From positions 372,001 through 436,000 of the forward strand of contig NZ_CCBB010000003.1 of the NCBI RefSeq assembly GCF_000613185.1: DNA of 64,000 nucleotides, in the 5' to 3' direction. The notes beneath the pieces are model-generated. The model had not been told where the DNA came from and did no database searches. It worked only from the letters and a program-made list of their open reading frames with translations. The translations under genes and the position numbers were made by a program. This document shows positions 54,130 through 63,512 of this stretch, one piece after another. The number at the start of each line of letters is the position of its first letter. Positions within the stretch are counted from its first letter, which is position 1. Origin of the DNA: Mycolicibacterium cosmeticum. Lineage in GTDB: Bacteria; Actinomycetota; Actinomycetes; Mycobacteriales; Mycobacteriaceae.

Positions 54130-54141
54130 GCCAAAATTGGC
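54130..54141. promoter_or_regulatory. Dyad in icl promoter region
   Basis: GCCAA-AA-TTGGC, a 5-bp dyad with A/T spacer in the 271-bp gap before icl. It may be a second regulator site. The rest of the gap has no gene. Confidence 0.4.
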
Positions 54142-54279
54142 AACTGAAACGGGTGGACCTGCGCATATGCAGTAGGGCATCCTCGGATTAGCACACCCGC
54201 GAGGGCGCGGTGGCATTAACAACCGGCAGTGTTGAAACGGCCGCGGCGACCTCGCACCTGTTAACCCGTTAGGAGAGCC

Positions 54280-55566
54280 ATGTCCACCGTTGGCACGCCG
54301 AAGAGCCCGGAACAGATCCAGCACGACTGGGACCACAACCCCCGCTGGAAGGGCATCACCCGTACCTACACCCCCGAGGACGTCGTCGCGCTGCAGGGCC
54401 ACGTCGTCGAGGAGAACACCCTGGCCCGCCGCGGCGCCGAGGTGCTGTGGGACCAGCTGCACAACATGGACTACGTCAACGCGCTCGGCGCGCTGACCGG
54501 CAACCAGGCCGTGCAGCAGGTGCGCGCCGGCCTCAAGGCCATCTACCTGTCCGGGTGGCAGGTCGCCGGTGACGCCAACCTGTCCGGCCACACCTACCCG
54601 GACCAGAGCCTGTACCCGGCCAACTCGGTGCCGCAGGTGGTCCGCCGCATCAACAACGCGCTGCTGCGCGCCGACCAGATCGCCAAGGTCGAGGGCGACA
54701 CCTCGGTGGAGAACTGGCTGGCCCCGATCGTCGCCGACGGTGAGGCCGGCTTCGGTGGCGCGCTCAACGTCTACGAACTCCAGAAGGCCATGATCGCCGC
54801 CGGTGTCGCCGGTTCGCACTGGGAGGACCAGCTGGCCTCGGAGAAGAAGTGCGGCCACCTCGGTGGCAAGGTGCTGATCCCGACCCAGCAGCACATCCGC
54901 ACCCTGACCTCGGCCCGGTTGGCTGCCGACGTCGCCGACGTGCCGACCCTGGTCATCGCCCGCACCGACGCCGAGGCCGCCACCCTGATCACCTCCGACG
55001 TGGACGAGCGCGACCGCCCGTTCATCACCGGTGAGCGCACCTCCGAGGGCTTCTACCGGGTGCAGAACGGCCTGGAGCCGTGCATCGCCCGGGCCAAGGC
55101 CTACGCGCCGTACGCCGACCTGATCTGGATGGAGACCGGCACTCCGGACCTGGAGCTGGCCAAGAAGTTCGCCGAGGGCGTCAAGGCCGAGTTCCCGGAC
55201 CAGATGCTGTCCTACAACTGCTCGCCGTCGTTCAACTGGAAGCAGCACCTGGACGACGACACCATCGCCAAGTTCCAGCGCGAGCTCGGCGCGATGGGCT
55301 TCAAGTTCCAGTTCATCACGCTGGCCGGCTTCCACGCCCTGAACTACTCGATGTTCGACCTGGCCCACGGCTACGCCCGCGAGCAGATGAAGGCCTACGT
55401 CGACCTGCAGGAGCGCGAGTTCGCCGCCGAGGAGCGCGGTTACACCGCTACCAAGCACCAGCGTGAGGTCGGCGCCGGCTACTTCGACCGGATCGCCACC
55501 ACCGTGGACCCGAACAGCTCGACCACCGCGCTGGCCGGTTCCACCGAAGAGGGTCAGTTCCACTAA
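54280..55566 (+). CDS. icl: Isocitrate lyase
   Basis: 428 residues. The catalytic loop KKCGHLGGK places the nucleophilic cysteine at Cys191, the position known from mycobacterial ICL1. NCSPSFNWK and [13 protein letters not shown] are also conserved. It splits isocitrate to glyoxylate and succinate (glyoxylate shunt) and also acts as methylisocitrate lyase in mycobacteria. GGAGAG precedes ATG 54280. Controlled by RamB-like sites upstream. Confidence 0.97.
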   Translation: MSTVGTPKSPEQIQHDWDHNPRWKGITRTYTPEDVVALQGHVVEENTLARRGAEVLWDQLHNMDYVNALGALTGNQAVQQVRAGLKAIYLSGWQVAGDANLSGHTYPDQSLYPANSVPQVVRRINNALLRADQIAKVEGDTSVENWLAPIVADGEAGFGGALNVYELQKAMIAAGVAGSHWEDQLASEKKCGHLGGKVLIPTQQHIRTLTSARLAADVADVPTLVIARTDAEAATLITSDVDERDRPFITGERTSEGFYRVQNGLEPCIARAKAYAPYADLIWMETGTPDLELAKKFAEGVKAEFPDQMLSYNCSPSFNWKQHLDDDTIAKFQRELGAMGFKFQFITLAGFHALNYSMFDLAHGYAREQMKAYVDLQEREFAAEERGYTATKHQREVGAGYFDRIATTVDPNSSTTALAGSTEEGQFH

Positions 55567-55614
55567 GTCAGTTCCAGCAGGCCCGTTCCGCCAGGGAACC
55601 GAACGCATGACAGC

Positions 55615-55648
55615 ATGAGCCCCGCCCGGACTTCTGGGCGGGGCTCAT
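55615..55648. terminator. Hairpin between icl and fadB2
   Basis: Perfect 13-bp stem (ATGAGCCCCGCCC, 8-nt loop, GGGCGGGGCTCAT) 49 nt after the icl stop. It lacks a T-run, so it is either a terminator of the actinobacterial type or a stability element. Confidence 0.65.
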
Positions 55649-55674
55649 CGCTGCAGACAGTGAGGGAGATTCAG

Positions 55675-56529
55675 TTGAGCATCGAACGAGTCGGCGTGAT
55701 CGGCGCCGGGCAGATGGGCGGCGGCATCGCCGAGGTGTGCGCCAAGGCCGGTGCGCAGGTCGTGGTCTACGAACCCGCCGCCGAACTGCTGGACGCCGGC
55801 AAGGCGCGGATCACCGCGTCGCTGGATCGTGCGGCGGCCAAGGGCAAGCTCAGCCAGGACGACCGCGATGCCGCGCTGGGCCGGCTGACCTTCACGACGG
55901 CGCTGGCGGATTTCGCCGACCGGCAGCTGGTGATCGAGGCCATCGTCGAGGACGAAGCGGTCAAGACGAAGGTCTTCGCCGAACTCGACGCGATCGTCAC
56001 CGACCCCGACGCCGTGCTGGCGTCGAACACCTCCAGCATTCCGATCATGAAGATCGCAGCGGCGACGAAGAACCCGCAGCGGGTGCTCGGGCTGCACTTC
56101 TTCAATCCGGTGCCGGTGCTGCCGCTGGTGGAACTCATCTCGACGCTGGTCACCTCCGGCGACGCGCTGGAGCGTGTCGAAGAATTCGCTGGCAAGATCC
56201 TGGGAAAGCAGGTCGTGCGCTGCGGCGACCGATCCGGCTTCGTGGTGAACGCACTGCTGGTGCCGTACCTGCTGGCCGCCATCCGGATGGTGGAGTCCGG
56301 CTTTGCCACCGTGGCGGACATCGACACCGCCGTCGTCGCAGGGTTGTCGCACCCCATGGGCCCGCTGCGGCTGTCGGACCTGGTCGGTCTGGACACCCTC
56401 AAGCTGATCGCCGACAAGATGTACGAAGAGTTCAAGGAACCGCTCTACGGTCCGCCGCCGCTGCTGTTGCGCATGGTGGAGGCGGGCCAATTGGGCAAGA
56501 AGTCGGGTAAGGGCTTCTACGACTACTGA
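55675..56529 (+). CDS. fadB2: 3-hydroxybutyryl-CoA dehydrogenase
   Basis: 284 residues. NAD-binding VGVIGAGQMGGGIAEVCA at the start, LASNTSSIPI and GLHFFNPVPVLPLVE near residue 140, and C-terminal GKKSGKGFYDY. It oxidises 3-hydroxyacyl-CoA. GAGGGAG lies 5 nt before TTG 55675; the earlier frame covers the hairpin. Confidence 0.94.
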   Translation: MSIERVGVIGAGQMGGGIAEVCAKAGAQVVVYEPAAELLDAGKARITASLDRAAAKGKLSQDDRDAALGRLTFTTALADFADRQLVIEAIVEDEAVKTKVFAELDAIVTDPDAVLASNTSSIPIMKIAAATKNPQRVLGLHFFNPVPVLPLVELISTLVTSGDALERVEEFAGKILGKQVVRCGDRSGFVVNALLVPYLLAAIRMVESGFATVADIDTAVVAGLSHPMGPLRLSDLVGLDTLKLIADKMYEEFKEPLYGPPPLLLRMVEAGQLGKKSGKGFYDY

Positions 56530-56540
56530 CCGGTCCCTAA

Positions 56541-57521
<981 letters not shown>

Positions 57522-57529
57522 GTCTCCCG

Positions 57530-57602
57530 AAAAGCGCCGAGCCTACGGTTTCTGGCGAGATTCACCTCGATTCTCGCCATTTTCCGTAGGCTCGGCGCTT
57601 TT
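57530..57602. repeat. Hairpin at the left end of DUF559 cassette 2
   Basis: A 19-bp perfect stem: arm 57530-57548 (AAAAGCGCCGAGCCTACGG) and arm 57584-57602, with a nested 8-bp dyad (TGGCGAGA/TCTCGCCA) in the loop and a TTTTT run. It follows umaA by 8 nt and overlaps the 3' end of the DUF559 coding sequence. It may terminate umaA transcription. Bases 57534-57554 form the left 21-bp terminal inverted repeat. Confidence 0.88.
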
Positions 57603-58436
57603 TAGTGCGTGCTGGACGCGCGCGATCACGGCGTCCGGCGCATGGCGCAGGTGCCGTGCGCTGACCCGCACGATGGTCCAGCCCCTGGCTGCCAGGAATT
57701 CCAGCCGGTCGATGTCCGCGCTGTGGTTGACCGGATCGCTCCAGTGTTGCTCCCCGTCGTATTCGACGCCCACCATCGACTTGCGCCAGCCCATGTCGAT
57801 CCGGCGCACCACCCGGCCCCACTCGTCGCACACCGGTATCTGGGTGGCCGGCCGCGGTAGCCCCGCGCGCACCAGGAGCAAGCGGACGCGGGTCTCCTGC
57901 GGTGATTCCGCTCCCGGGTCCACCAGGTCGAGGACCTTGCGCAGGCGGCGGATCCGCCGGGCGCCTGGATAGCGGTCGGCGATGGCGGCCACATCCGCGA
58001 CGCCGACGCCCGTGTGGTTGAGCAGCGCGTCGATGCGGATGACGCCGGTGTCCTCGGGCAGGCGTCGGCCCAGGTCGTAACAGGTGCGCGCGACCGTCGT
58101 GCACCGGATGTCGCCGATCGTGGTGAGTTCGTCGTCGGCGATCTCGCCGGAATGGACCACGATGCCCGGGGGACTGGGTGTGCGCACCCGGGCCAGTTCG
58201 GCTGGGGCGTCGGCCGGCAGCCATCTGCTGCCCAGCATCGCCGCGGCCGAGTGGCCCACCACGGTCGCGCGCCGGCCCGACCACAACCAGGCCGCGATCG
58301 CCCGCGACCGGGCGTCCAGCTCGATATCGGCTGGTGCGTAGACGTTGCGGTGCAGCTTGCGGAACCTCGTCTGCAAACCGTGCCGGGTGACCGCCCGGGC
58401 TGCCAACGCCTCCGTGCCCAGGAAGATCTGCCCCAC
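57543..58436 (-). CDS. DUF559 endonuclease-like protein with AbiEi-type N-terminus, copy 2
   Basis: 297 residues from GTG 58436. Homologous over its full length to the protein at 31599-32432: FLGTEALAARAVTRHGLQ at the start, VRVRTPSPPGIVVHSG, then the DUF559 core IDMGWRKSMVGVEYDGEQHW followed by DIDRLEFLAARGWTIVRV. The last ~20 residues are encoded by the hairpin. Putative Vsr/PD-(D/E)XK nuclease joined to an AbiEi-like DNA-binding domain; biological role unknown. Confidence 0.82.
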   Translation of the reverse strand: MGQIFLGTEALAARAVTRHGLQTRFRKLHRNVYAPADIELDARSRAIAAWLWSGRRATVVGHSAAAMLGSRWLPADAPAELARVRTPSPPGIVVHSGEIADDELTTIGDIRCTTVARTCYDLGRRLPEDTGVIRIDALLNHTGVGVADVAAIADRYPGARRIRRLRKVLDLVDPGAESPQETRVRLLLVRAGLPRPATQIPVCDEWGRVVRRIDMGWRKSMVGVEYDGEQHWSDPVNHSADIDRLEFLAARGWTIVRVSARHLRHAPDAVIARVQHALKSAEPTENGENRGESRQKP

Positions 58437-58476
58437 ACCGGTTTCGACGCGGGGCGGCCGCGTGCGGTTCCACCCC

Positions 58477-58540
58477 CGCCGGGACTACGGTTGTTGCGGC
58501 GAAAACGCCTCGAACACGTCAGAAACCGTAGGCTCGGCGC
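58477..58540. repeat. Hairpin at the right end of DUF559 cassette 2
   Basis: Arm CGCCGGGACTACGGTTGTTG (58477-58496) pairs with an arm that on the minus strand reads CGCCGAGCCTACGGTTTCTG (58539-58520), 16 of 20 identical. The outer arm plus one base (58520-58540) is an exact 21-bp inverted copy of 57534-57554. Confidence 0.82.
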
Positions 58541-58546
58541 GCCCGG

Positions 58547-59416
58547 TCAGGCCTTCGCCAGTCGCTTCTTCTCGGCCTTGACGTCGAAGTCCGGCGGCGG
58601 CCAGGCGAGGTTGAACTCCTTGAGCGCCTCGATCAGCAGTTCCAGGATGGCCAGCCGGCTGTACCACTTGCGGTTGCACGGGATGACATGCCAGGGCGCG
58701 TAATCGGTCGACGTGCGGTCCAGCATCACCTGATAGGCCTCCTGGTACTTGGGCCACAGCAGCCGCTCATCGATATCGGCTGGGTTGTACTTCCAGTACT
58801 TGTCCGGCCGGTCCAGGCGTTCGGCCAGGCGCTTCTTCTGCTCGTCGAGTGAGACGAACATGGCCACCTTGACGATCTTGGTGCCGCCCTCGACCAGTTC
58901 CTTCTCGAACGCGTTGATCTCGTCGTAGCGCGCGCCCCACACCTCCGGCGGCACCAGATCGTGCACCCGCACGATCAGCACGTCCTCGTAGTGCGAACGG
59001 TCGAACACCCCGATGTGCCCAGCCGCGGGCAGCGCGTTGCGGATCCGCCACAGATAGTGGTGCGCCAGCTCCTCCTCGGTCGGCTTGCCGAAGCTGGCAT
59101 AGTCGATGCCCTGTGGATTGCCCGCTCCCACAACGTGTTTGACGATGCCACCCTTGCCCGCGGTGTCCATCCCCTGCAACACCAGCAGCAGCGAGCGGGT
59201 GTCGCCGGCCCGGCTGTTGGCGTACAGCATCTCCTGCAGCTCGGCGAACCGGATATTGCGCTCGGCCTGCAGCACCGGCGCGTCGCGTTTGGAGCCGACG
59301 AACCCCGGGGTGGCGTCCGGGTCGATCGCCGCCACCTTGGCACCGGGCTTGAATTCCAGATGGGTGTGCGGCTCGTGGGTCCACAGGGCGGGTAGATCGG
59401 AGTCGGGAGAGGTCAC
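58547..59416 (-). CDS. Polyphosphate kinase 2 family nucleotide phosphotransferase (class III-like)
   Basis: About 289 residues. LVLQGMDTAGKGGIVKHVVG near residue 82, FGKPTEEELAHHYLWRI and FDRSHYEDVLIVRVH. The extended C-terminus (YAPWHVIPCNRKWYSRLAILELL) is typical of PPK2 phosphotransferases that also use AMP. GTG 59416 is used; TTG 59428 would add four residues. Distinct from the PPK2 at 43930. Confidence 0.9.
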   Translation of the reverse strand: MTSPDSDLPALWTHEPHTHLEFKPGAKVAAIDPDATPGFVGSKRDAPVLQAERNIRFAELQEMLYANSRAGDTRSLLLVLQGMDTAGKGGIVKHVVGAGNPQGIDYASFGKPTEEELAHHYLWRIRNALPAAGHIGVFDRSHYEDVLIVRVHDLVPPEVWGARYDEINAFEKELVEGGTKIVKVAMFVSLDEQKKRLAERLDRPDKYWKYNPADIDERLLWPKYQEAYQVMLDRTSTDYAPWHVIPCNRKWYSRLAILELLIEALKEFNLAWPPPDFDVKAEKKRLAKA

Positions 59417-59432
59417 GCCGCCAGTCAAGCAG

Positions 59433-60125
59433 CTACCGCGGCAACGATGGCGGCGGATGGGGCTGCGAGTTGAACTTTTCCAGCGAGCCGCCCACCTCGA
59501 CGATGCCGCACAGCGCGCTCCAGGACAGCATCGTCAGGTAGTCGATCAGTTCGTCGGTGCTCATCCGGGGATTGGACATCCAGGAGTGGGTGGCCAGCTG
59601 CACCCCGCCGACGATGTGGAATGCCCACGGCTCCACGCCTTTGGTGTCCATGCCCACACTGCCCATCCGGCGGCGCAGCATGACCGCGAGCATCCGCGCG
59701 ATGATCTGCTCGGAGTCGTTGATGGCCTTGGTCCGGCTGGCCGAGCTGTTGGACATCACGAACCGGTACGGCTCCGGCTCGGCGGCCACGGTGTCGACGT
59801 AGACCCGGATGATCTCGCGCACCAAGGCATAACCGTCCAGATTCGAGGACAGCGCCGCGGCCATGTTGGGGATCAGGGTGGTCTGGGCGAACCGCATCAT
59901 CACCGCGGTGGTGAGGTCGTTCTTGTCGACGAAGTAGCGGTACAGCACGGTCTTGGACACGCCGATCTCGGCAGCGATCTCGTCCATGCTGACGTTGCTG
60001 CCGCGCTGGCGAATCGCCTCCAGAGTGCCGTCCACGAGCTCGTTTCGACGGTCCACCTTGTGTTGATGCCAGCGTCGTTTGCGGCCGTCGGTTTTTACCA
60101 CCGCCGTTGCGCTCTGCTGTGCCAC
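59433..60125 (-). CDS. TetR-family regulator (Rv0472c-type)
   Basis: 230 residues from GTG 60125. HTH VSMDEIAAEIGVSKTVLYRYFVDKNDLT (~45-72). A longer frame extends into the divergent gene's promoter and is rejected. The order UmaA, TetR, DUF445, XRE, HbhA matches Rv0469-Rv0475. Confidence 0.88.
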   Translation of the reverse strand: MAQQSATAVVKTDGRKRRWHQHKVDRRNELVDGTLEAIRQRGSNVSMDEIAAEIGVSKTVLYRYFVDKNDLTTAVMMRFAQTTLIPNMAAALSSNLDGYALVREIIRVYVDTVAAEPEPYRFVMSNSSASRTKAINDSEQIIARMLAVMLRRRMGSVGMDTKGVEPWAFHIVGGVQLATHSWMSNPRMSTDELIDYLTMLSWSALCGIVEVGGSLEKFNSQPHPPPSLPR

Positions 60126-60229
60126 TGTCGGGAAAATCCGTTCACTAGGTCGTCTCGATAATACGGTGGTGAGGGCCGCCCGGTCGATCGACTGCGCCGC
60201 GCCGTCGGCCGGTAGCGGATGATGGAGGT

Positions 60230-61549
60230 GTGGCGCACAGACCAGCCCCCGGACCGCCGTCGCTGACCGCCGGTTTCGCTGCATCGCTCGGCGGGGCGGA
60301 ATCCGAAGCCGACCGGGAACGCCGCCGCGCGCTGCGCCGGATGAAGGCCGTCGCGCTCGGTTTCCTGATCGGCGCGACGGTGATCTTCCTCGCCTGTACC
60401 TGGCTGCAATCTCGCGGCGTGACCGGCTGGGTCGGCTATGTCCGCGCCGCCGCCGAGGCCGGCATGGTCGGTGCGCTGGCCGACTGGTTCGCGGTGACGG
60501 CGCTGTTCAAGCACCCGCTGGGCATCCCCATCCCGCACACCGCGATCATCAAGCGCAAGAAGGACCAGCTCGGCGAGGGGTTGGGCACCTTCGTCCGGGA
60601 GAACTTCATGTCACCCGAGGTGGTCGCGACCAAGCTGCGCGACGCCGAGGTCGCCGGCCGGATGGGCAAGTGGTTGTGCGAGTACAGCCACGCCGAACGG
60701 GTGGCGGCCGAGGTGTCCACGGTGCTGCGGGTGCTCGTCGAGATGCTGCGTGACGAGGACGTCCAGCATGTGCTGGACCGGATGATCGTCAAGCGCATCG
60801 CCGAACCGCAGTGGGGACCGCCGGTGGGCCGCGTGCTGTCCGGCCTGCTGGCCGAGCAGCGCCAGGAGGCCCTGCTGCAGTTGCTGGCCGACCGGGCCTT
60901 CCAGTGGTCGCTGAACGCGGGTGAGGTGATCGAGCGGGTCATCGAGCGCGATTCGCCGTCGTGGTCGCCGCGCTGGGTGGACCACCTGGTGGGCGATCGC
61001 ATCCACCGTGAGCTGATGGACTTCACCGACAAGGTGCGCCGCGATCCCAACCACGAGTTGCGGCGGTCGGCGACCAAGTTCCTGTTCGAGTTCGCCGACG
61101 ACCTGCAGCACGACGAGGCCACCATCGCGCGTGCCGAGCGGGTCAAGGAGCAGATCATGGCCCGGGACGAGGTGACCAAGGCCGCCGAGACGGCCTGGAC
61201 CGCGGCCAAGCGCATCGTGCTGGAGTCGGTCGATGATCCGTCCTCGGCCCTGCGCACCCGGATCGCCGACTCGGTGGTCCGGATCGGGGAGTCGCTGCGC
61301 GACGACGCCGCCCTGCGCGACAAGGTGGACAACTGGATCGTGCGTGCCGCGCAGCACCTGGTCGCCCAGTATGGGACCGAGATCACAGCGATCATCACCG
61401 AGACGATCGAGCGCTGGGACGCCGACGAGGCCAGCCGCCGGATCGAGCTGCACGTGGGCCGCGACCTGCAGTTCATCCGGATCAACGGCACCGTGGTGGG
61501 GTCGCTGGCCGGCCTGGTGATCTATTCGGTGGCGCAGCTGCTCTTCTGA
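60230..61549 (+). CDS. DUF445 family membrane protein (Rv0473-type)
   Basis: 439 residues. A basic N-terminal arm (DRERRRALRRMK), an early membrane helix (AVALGFLIGATVIFLACTWL), GMVGALADWFAVTALFKHPLGIPIPHTAII, and a C-terminal membrane anchor (GSLAGLVIYSVAQLL) typical of DUF445/YjiN. Function unknown. GTG 60230 has a close GGAGG, so initiation may occur slightly downstream. Confidence 0.87.
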   Translation: MAHRPAPGPPSLTAGFAASLGGAESEADRERRRALRRMKAVALGFLIGATVIFLACTWLQSRGVTGWVGYVRAAAEAGMVGALADWFAVTALFKHPLGIPIPHTAIIKRKKDQLGEGLGTFVRENFMSPEVVATKLRDAEVAGRMGKWLCEYSHAERVAAEVSTVLRVLVEMLRDEDVQHVLDRMIVKRIAEPQWGPPVGRVLSGLLAEQRQEALLQLLADRAFQWSLNAGEVIERVIERDSPSWSPRWVDHLVGDRIHRELMDFTDKVRRDPNHELRRSATKFLFEFADDLQHDEATIARAERVKEQIMARDEVTKAAETAWTAAKRIVLESVDDPSSALRTRIADSVVRIGESLRDDAALRDKVDNWIVRAAQHLVAQYGTEITAIITETIERWDADEASRRIELHVGRDLQFIRINGTVVGSLAGLVIYSVAQLLF

Positions 61550-61550
61550 A

Positions 61551-61584
61551 GCACTGCTAGCTAGTGCTTGCAATAGTTAGCACT
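61551..61584. promoter_or_regulatory. Cluster of alternating GCACT/AGTGC half-sites upstream of XRE gene
   Basis: GCACT (61551-61555), AGTGC (61563-61567) and GCACT (61580-61584) alternate right after the DUF445 stop, giving overlapping dyads. The half-site TTAGCACTC equals a CIRCE arm, but the arms are everted, so HrcA binding is not expected. Probably an operator of the XRE protein. Confidence 0.5.
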
Positions 61585-61636
61585 CGGTCGTACCGTGGGT
61601 TGTAGTCAGTAGCAATCCATCGGATCGAGGCTTGTG

Positions 61637-62131
61637 ATGTCGCAGGACGAAGACACCGCTTCGGCCAACGACAAGATCGTTGCCGTGGTGGGCAATGCCG
61701 CCTCCGACATCGGCAGCTTCATCCGTGCCCAGCGCGAGGCGGCGCAAGTTTCGGTGCGCCAACTCGCGGAGAAGGCCGGCGTCAGCAATCCCTACCTCAG
61801 CCAGATCGAGCGGGGACTGCGCAAACCGTCGGCCGACGTGCTCAACCAGATTGCCAAGGCGCTCCGGGTTTCGGCCGAGGTCCTCTATGTGCAGGCCGGG
61901 ATTCTCGAACCGTCCGAGGGTAGTCAGGTCCGTGACGCGATCATCGGCGATAACGCGATCACCGAGCGGCAGAAGCAGGTGCTGCTCGACATCTACACGT
62001 CGTTCTGTCAGCAGAACGAAGCCGAAGCAGCCGCCGGATCCGGGGCTGAGGGGGAAGCGGAAGGGGTGCCGCCCACGTCTGAATCTCGAACCACCACTGA
62101 ATCCGAACAATCTCCGACAACCGAACACTGA
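61637..62131 (+). CDS. XRE-family transcriptional regulator (Rv0474-type)
   Basis: 164 residues. [42 protein letters not shown] (~38-76) and a polar, low-complexity C-terminal tail. GAGG 6 nt before ATG 61637 selects this start over GTG 61634. It lies 19 bp before hbhA and is likely cotranscribed with it. Confidence 0.88.
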   Translation: MSQDEDTASANDKIVAVVGNAASDIGSFIRAQREAAQVSVRQLAEKAGVSNPYLSQIERGLRKPSADVLNQIAKALRVSAEVLYVQAGILEPSEGSQVRDAIIGDNAITERQKQVLLDIYTSFCQQNEAEAAAGSGAEGEAEGVPPTSESRTTTESEQSPTTEH

Positions 62132-62150
62132 CCTTTCGAAAGGAACAACC

Positions 62151-62780
62151 ATGCCCGAGAAGACCCAGCCCACCATCGAGGACCTCAAGGCCCCGCTGCT
62201 CGCCGCCGTCGGCGCCGCCGACCTGGCCCTGGCCACCGTCAACGAGATCGTCGCCAGCCTGCGCGAGCGCGCCGAGGACGCCCGCACCGACGCCCAGGGC
62301 CGCGTCGAAGAGGGCCGCGCCCGGCTGACCAAGCTGCAGGAAGAGCTGCCCGGACAGTTCGAGGAACTGCGCGACAAGCTGACCTCCGAGGAACTGCGCA
62401 AGGCCGCCGAGAAGTACACCGAAGAGGCGACGGCGACCTACAACAAGCTGGTCGAGCGCGGCGAGGCCGCCCTGGAGCGGCTGCGCAACCAGCCCGCGCT
62501 CGAGGGTGCCGCGGCCCGCGTCGAAGGCGTCACCGACCAGGCTGTCGAGCTGACCCAGGATGCGCTGGGCACCGTCGCGTCGCAGACCCGCGCCGTCGGG
62601 GAGCGGGCCGCCAAGCTGGTCGGCGTCGAACTGCCGAAGAAGGCCGCCGCCCCCGAGAAGGCCGCTCCCGCCAAGAAGGCGCCGGCCAAGAAGGCCCCGG
62701 CCAAGAAGGCCGCTCCGGCCGCCTCCACCACCACGGCCGCCGCCAAGAAGGCCCCGGCCAAGAAGGTCACCCAGAAGTAA
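62151..62780 (+). CDS. hbhA: Heparin-binding haemagglutinin
   Basis: 209 residues. N-terminal [30 protein letters not shown], a long coiled-coil ([27 protein letters not shown]) and a Lys/Ala/Pro-rich C-terminus with several PAKKA-type repeats, the heparin-binding and methylated region. A surface-associated adhesin, also linked to lipid inclusions. AAAGGA precedes ATG 62151. Confidence 0.96.
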   Translation: MPEKTQPTIEDLKAPLLAAVGAADLALATVNEIVASLRERAEDARTDAQGRVEEGRARLTKLQEELPGQFEELRDKLTSEELRKAAEKYTEEATATYNKLVERGEAALERLRNQPALEGAAARVEGVTDQAVELTQDALGTVASQTRAVGERAAKLVGVELPKKAAAPEKAAPAKKAPAKKAPAKKAAPAASTTTAAAKKAPAKKVTQK

Positions 62781-62821
62781 GTTCGACGCCAGGGACGGCA
62801 CCCGCCTAGGCTGCACGTGTG

Positions 62822-63103
62822 ATGCTTGCAGACCTGGCGGGTGCCATTCTTTTTGTGCTGGTCGGGATCGTCGTCCTGGTCGGCGTGTATTCGTTCGTCC
62901 ATGCGGCGATGCAACGGCCCGACGCCTACACCGCCACCGGCAAGCTCACCAAGCCGGTGTGGCTGTTGATCCTCGGGGTCGGCGTGCTGCTGGCCCTGCT
63001 GATGCGCGACGCGTTCGGTGCGGCCATCTGCGCCTGCGCGGCGGGCGTCTATCTCGTCGACGTCCGGCCGAAGATCCTTGAGATCCAAGGCAAGTCGCGC
63101 TGA
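62822..63103 (+). CDS. DUF2516 membrane protein (Rv0476-type)
   Basis: 93 residues with hydrophobic segments at [20 protein letters not shown] and [16 protein letters not shown] plus a third weaker one; DVRPKILE is characteristic of the family. ATG 62822 is used; GTG 62819 is adjacent. Function unknown. Confidence 0.87.
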   Translation: MLADLAGAILFVLVGIVVLVGVYSFVHAAMQRPDAYTATGKLTKPVWLLILGVGVLLALLMRDAFGAAICACAAGVYLVDVRPKILEIQGKSR

Positions 63104-63116
63104 CGGGCGACCTGCG

Positions 63117-63512
63117 ATGCGCTCGCTGATCGCCGCGCTCGTGGCGGCGGCCGCTGCGCTGGGCGCGGCCCCTGTCGCCCACGCCGACGGCCATTACGTC
63201 GACCACACCCAATGGGTGAAATGGGGCGACCTGTCCAGCCTGCGGGTCTATCCCACCCCGGCCGCGCGCGCCGAGTCCGCCCGCCCCGGCACACTCGCGG
63301 AGGCCGCCGCGGCGTGGGCCGAGGTGCTGGCCGACGCGCCCGACGCCGATCTGCCGGGCATGCGCGCCCAGTTTTTGTGCCACTGGCAGTACGCCGAGAT
63401 CGCCGAGCCGGGAAAGCACAGCTGGAATCTGGAGCCGTGGCGCCCGGAGGTCAGCGACGCCGCGATGTTCGCCGCCGGGTGCAACCCCGGCGGCACCGAG
63501 GAACCGTTCTAG
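63117..63512 (+). CDS. Secreted DUF2599 protein (Rv0477-type)
   Basis: 131 residues. Signal peptide MRSLIAALVAAAAALGAAPVAHA, then DHTQWVKWGDLSSLRVYPT and QFLCHWQYAEIAEPGKHSWNLEPWRP with two spaced cysteines, the DUF2599 pattern. Exported; role unknown. Confidence 0.86.
   Translation: MRSLIAALVAAAAALGAAPVAHADGHYVDHTQWVKWGDLSSLRVYPTPAARAESARPGTLAEAAAAWAEVLADAPDADLPGMRAQFLCHWQYAEIAEPGKHSWNLEPWRPEVSDAAMFAAGCNPGGTEEPF

Noticed and set aside
57534..58540. Conventional insertion sequence
   Set aside because: Terminal inverted repeats exist, but no DDE, HUH or serine/tyrosine recombinase is encoded and no target duplication is obvious; it is kept as a hairpin-gene cassette.
61563..61584. Third CIRCE element
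   Set aside because: Arms are in everted order (AGTGC before GCACT), unlike HrcA sites.
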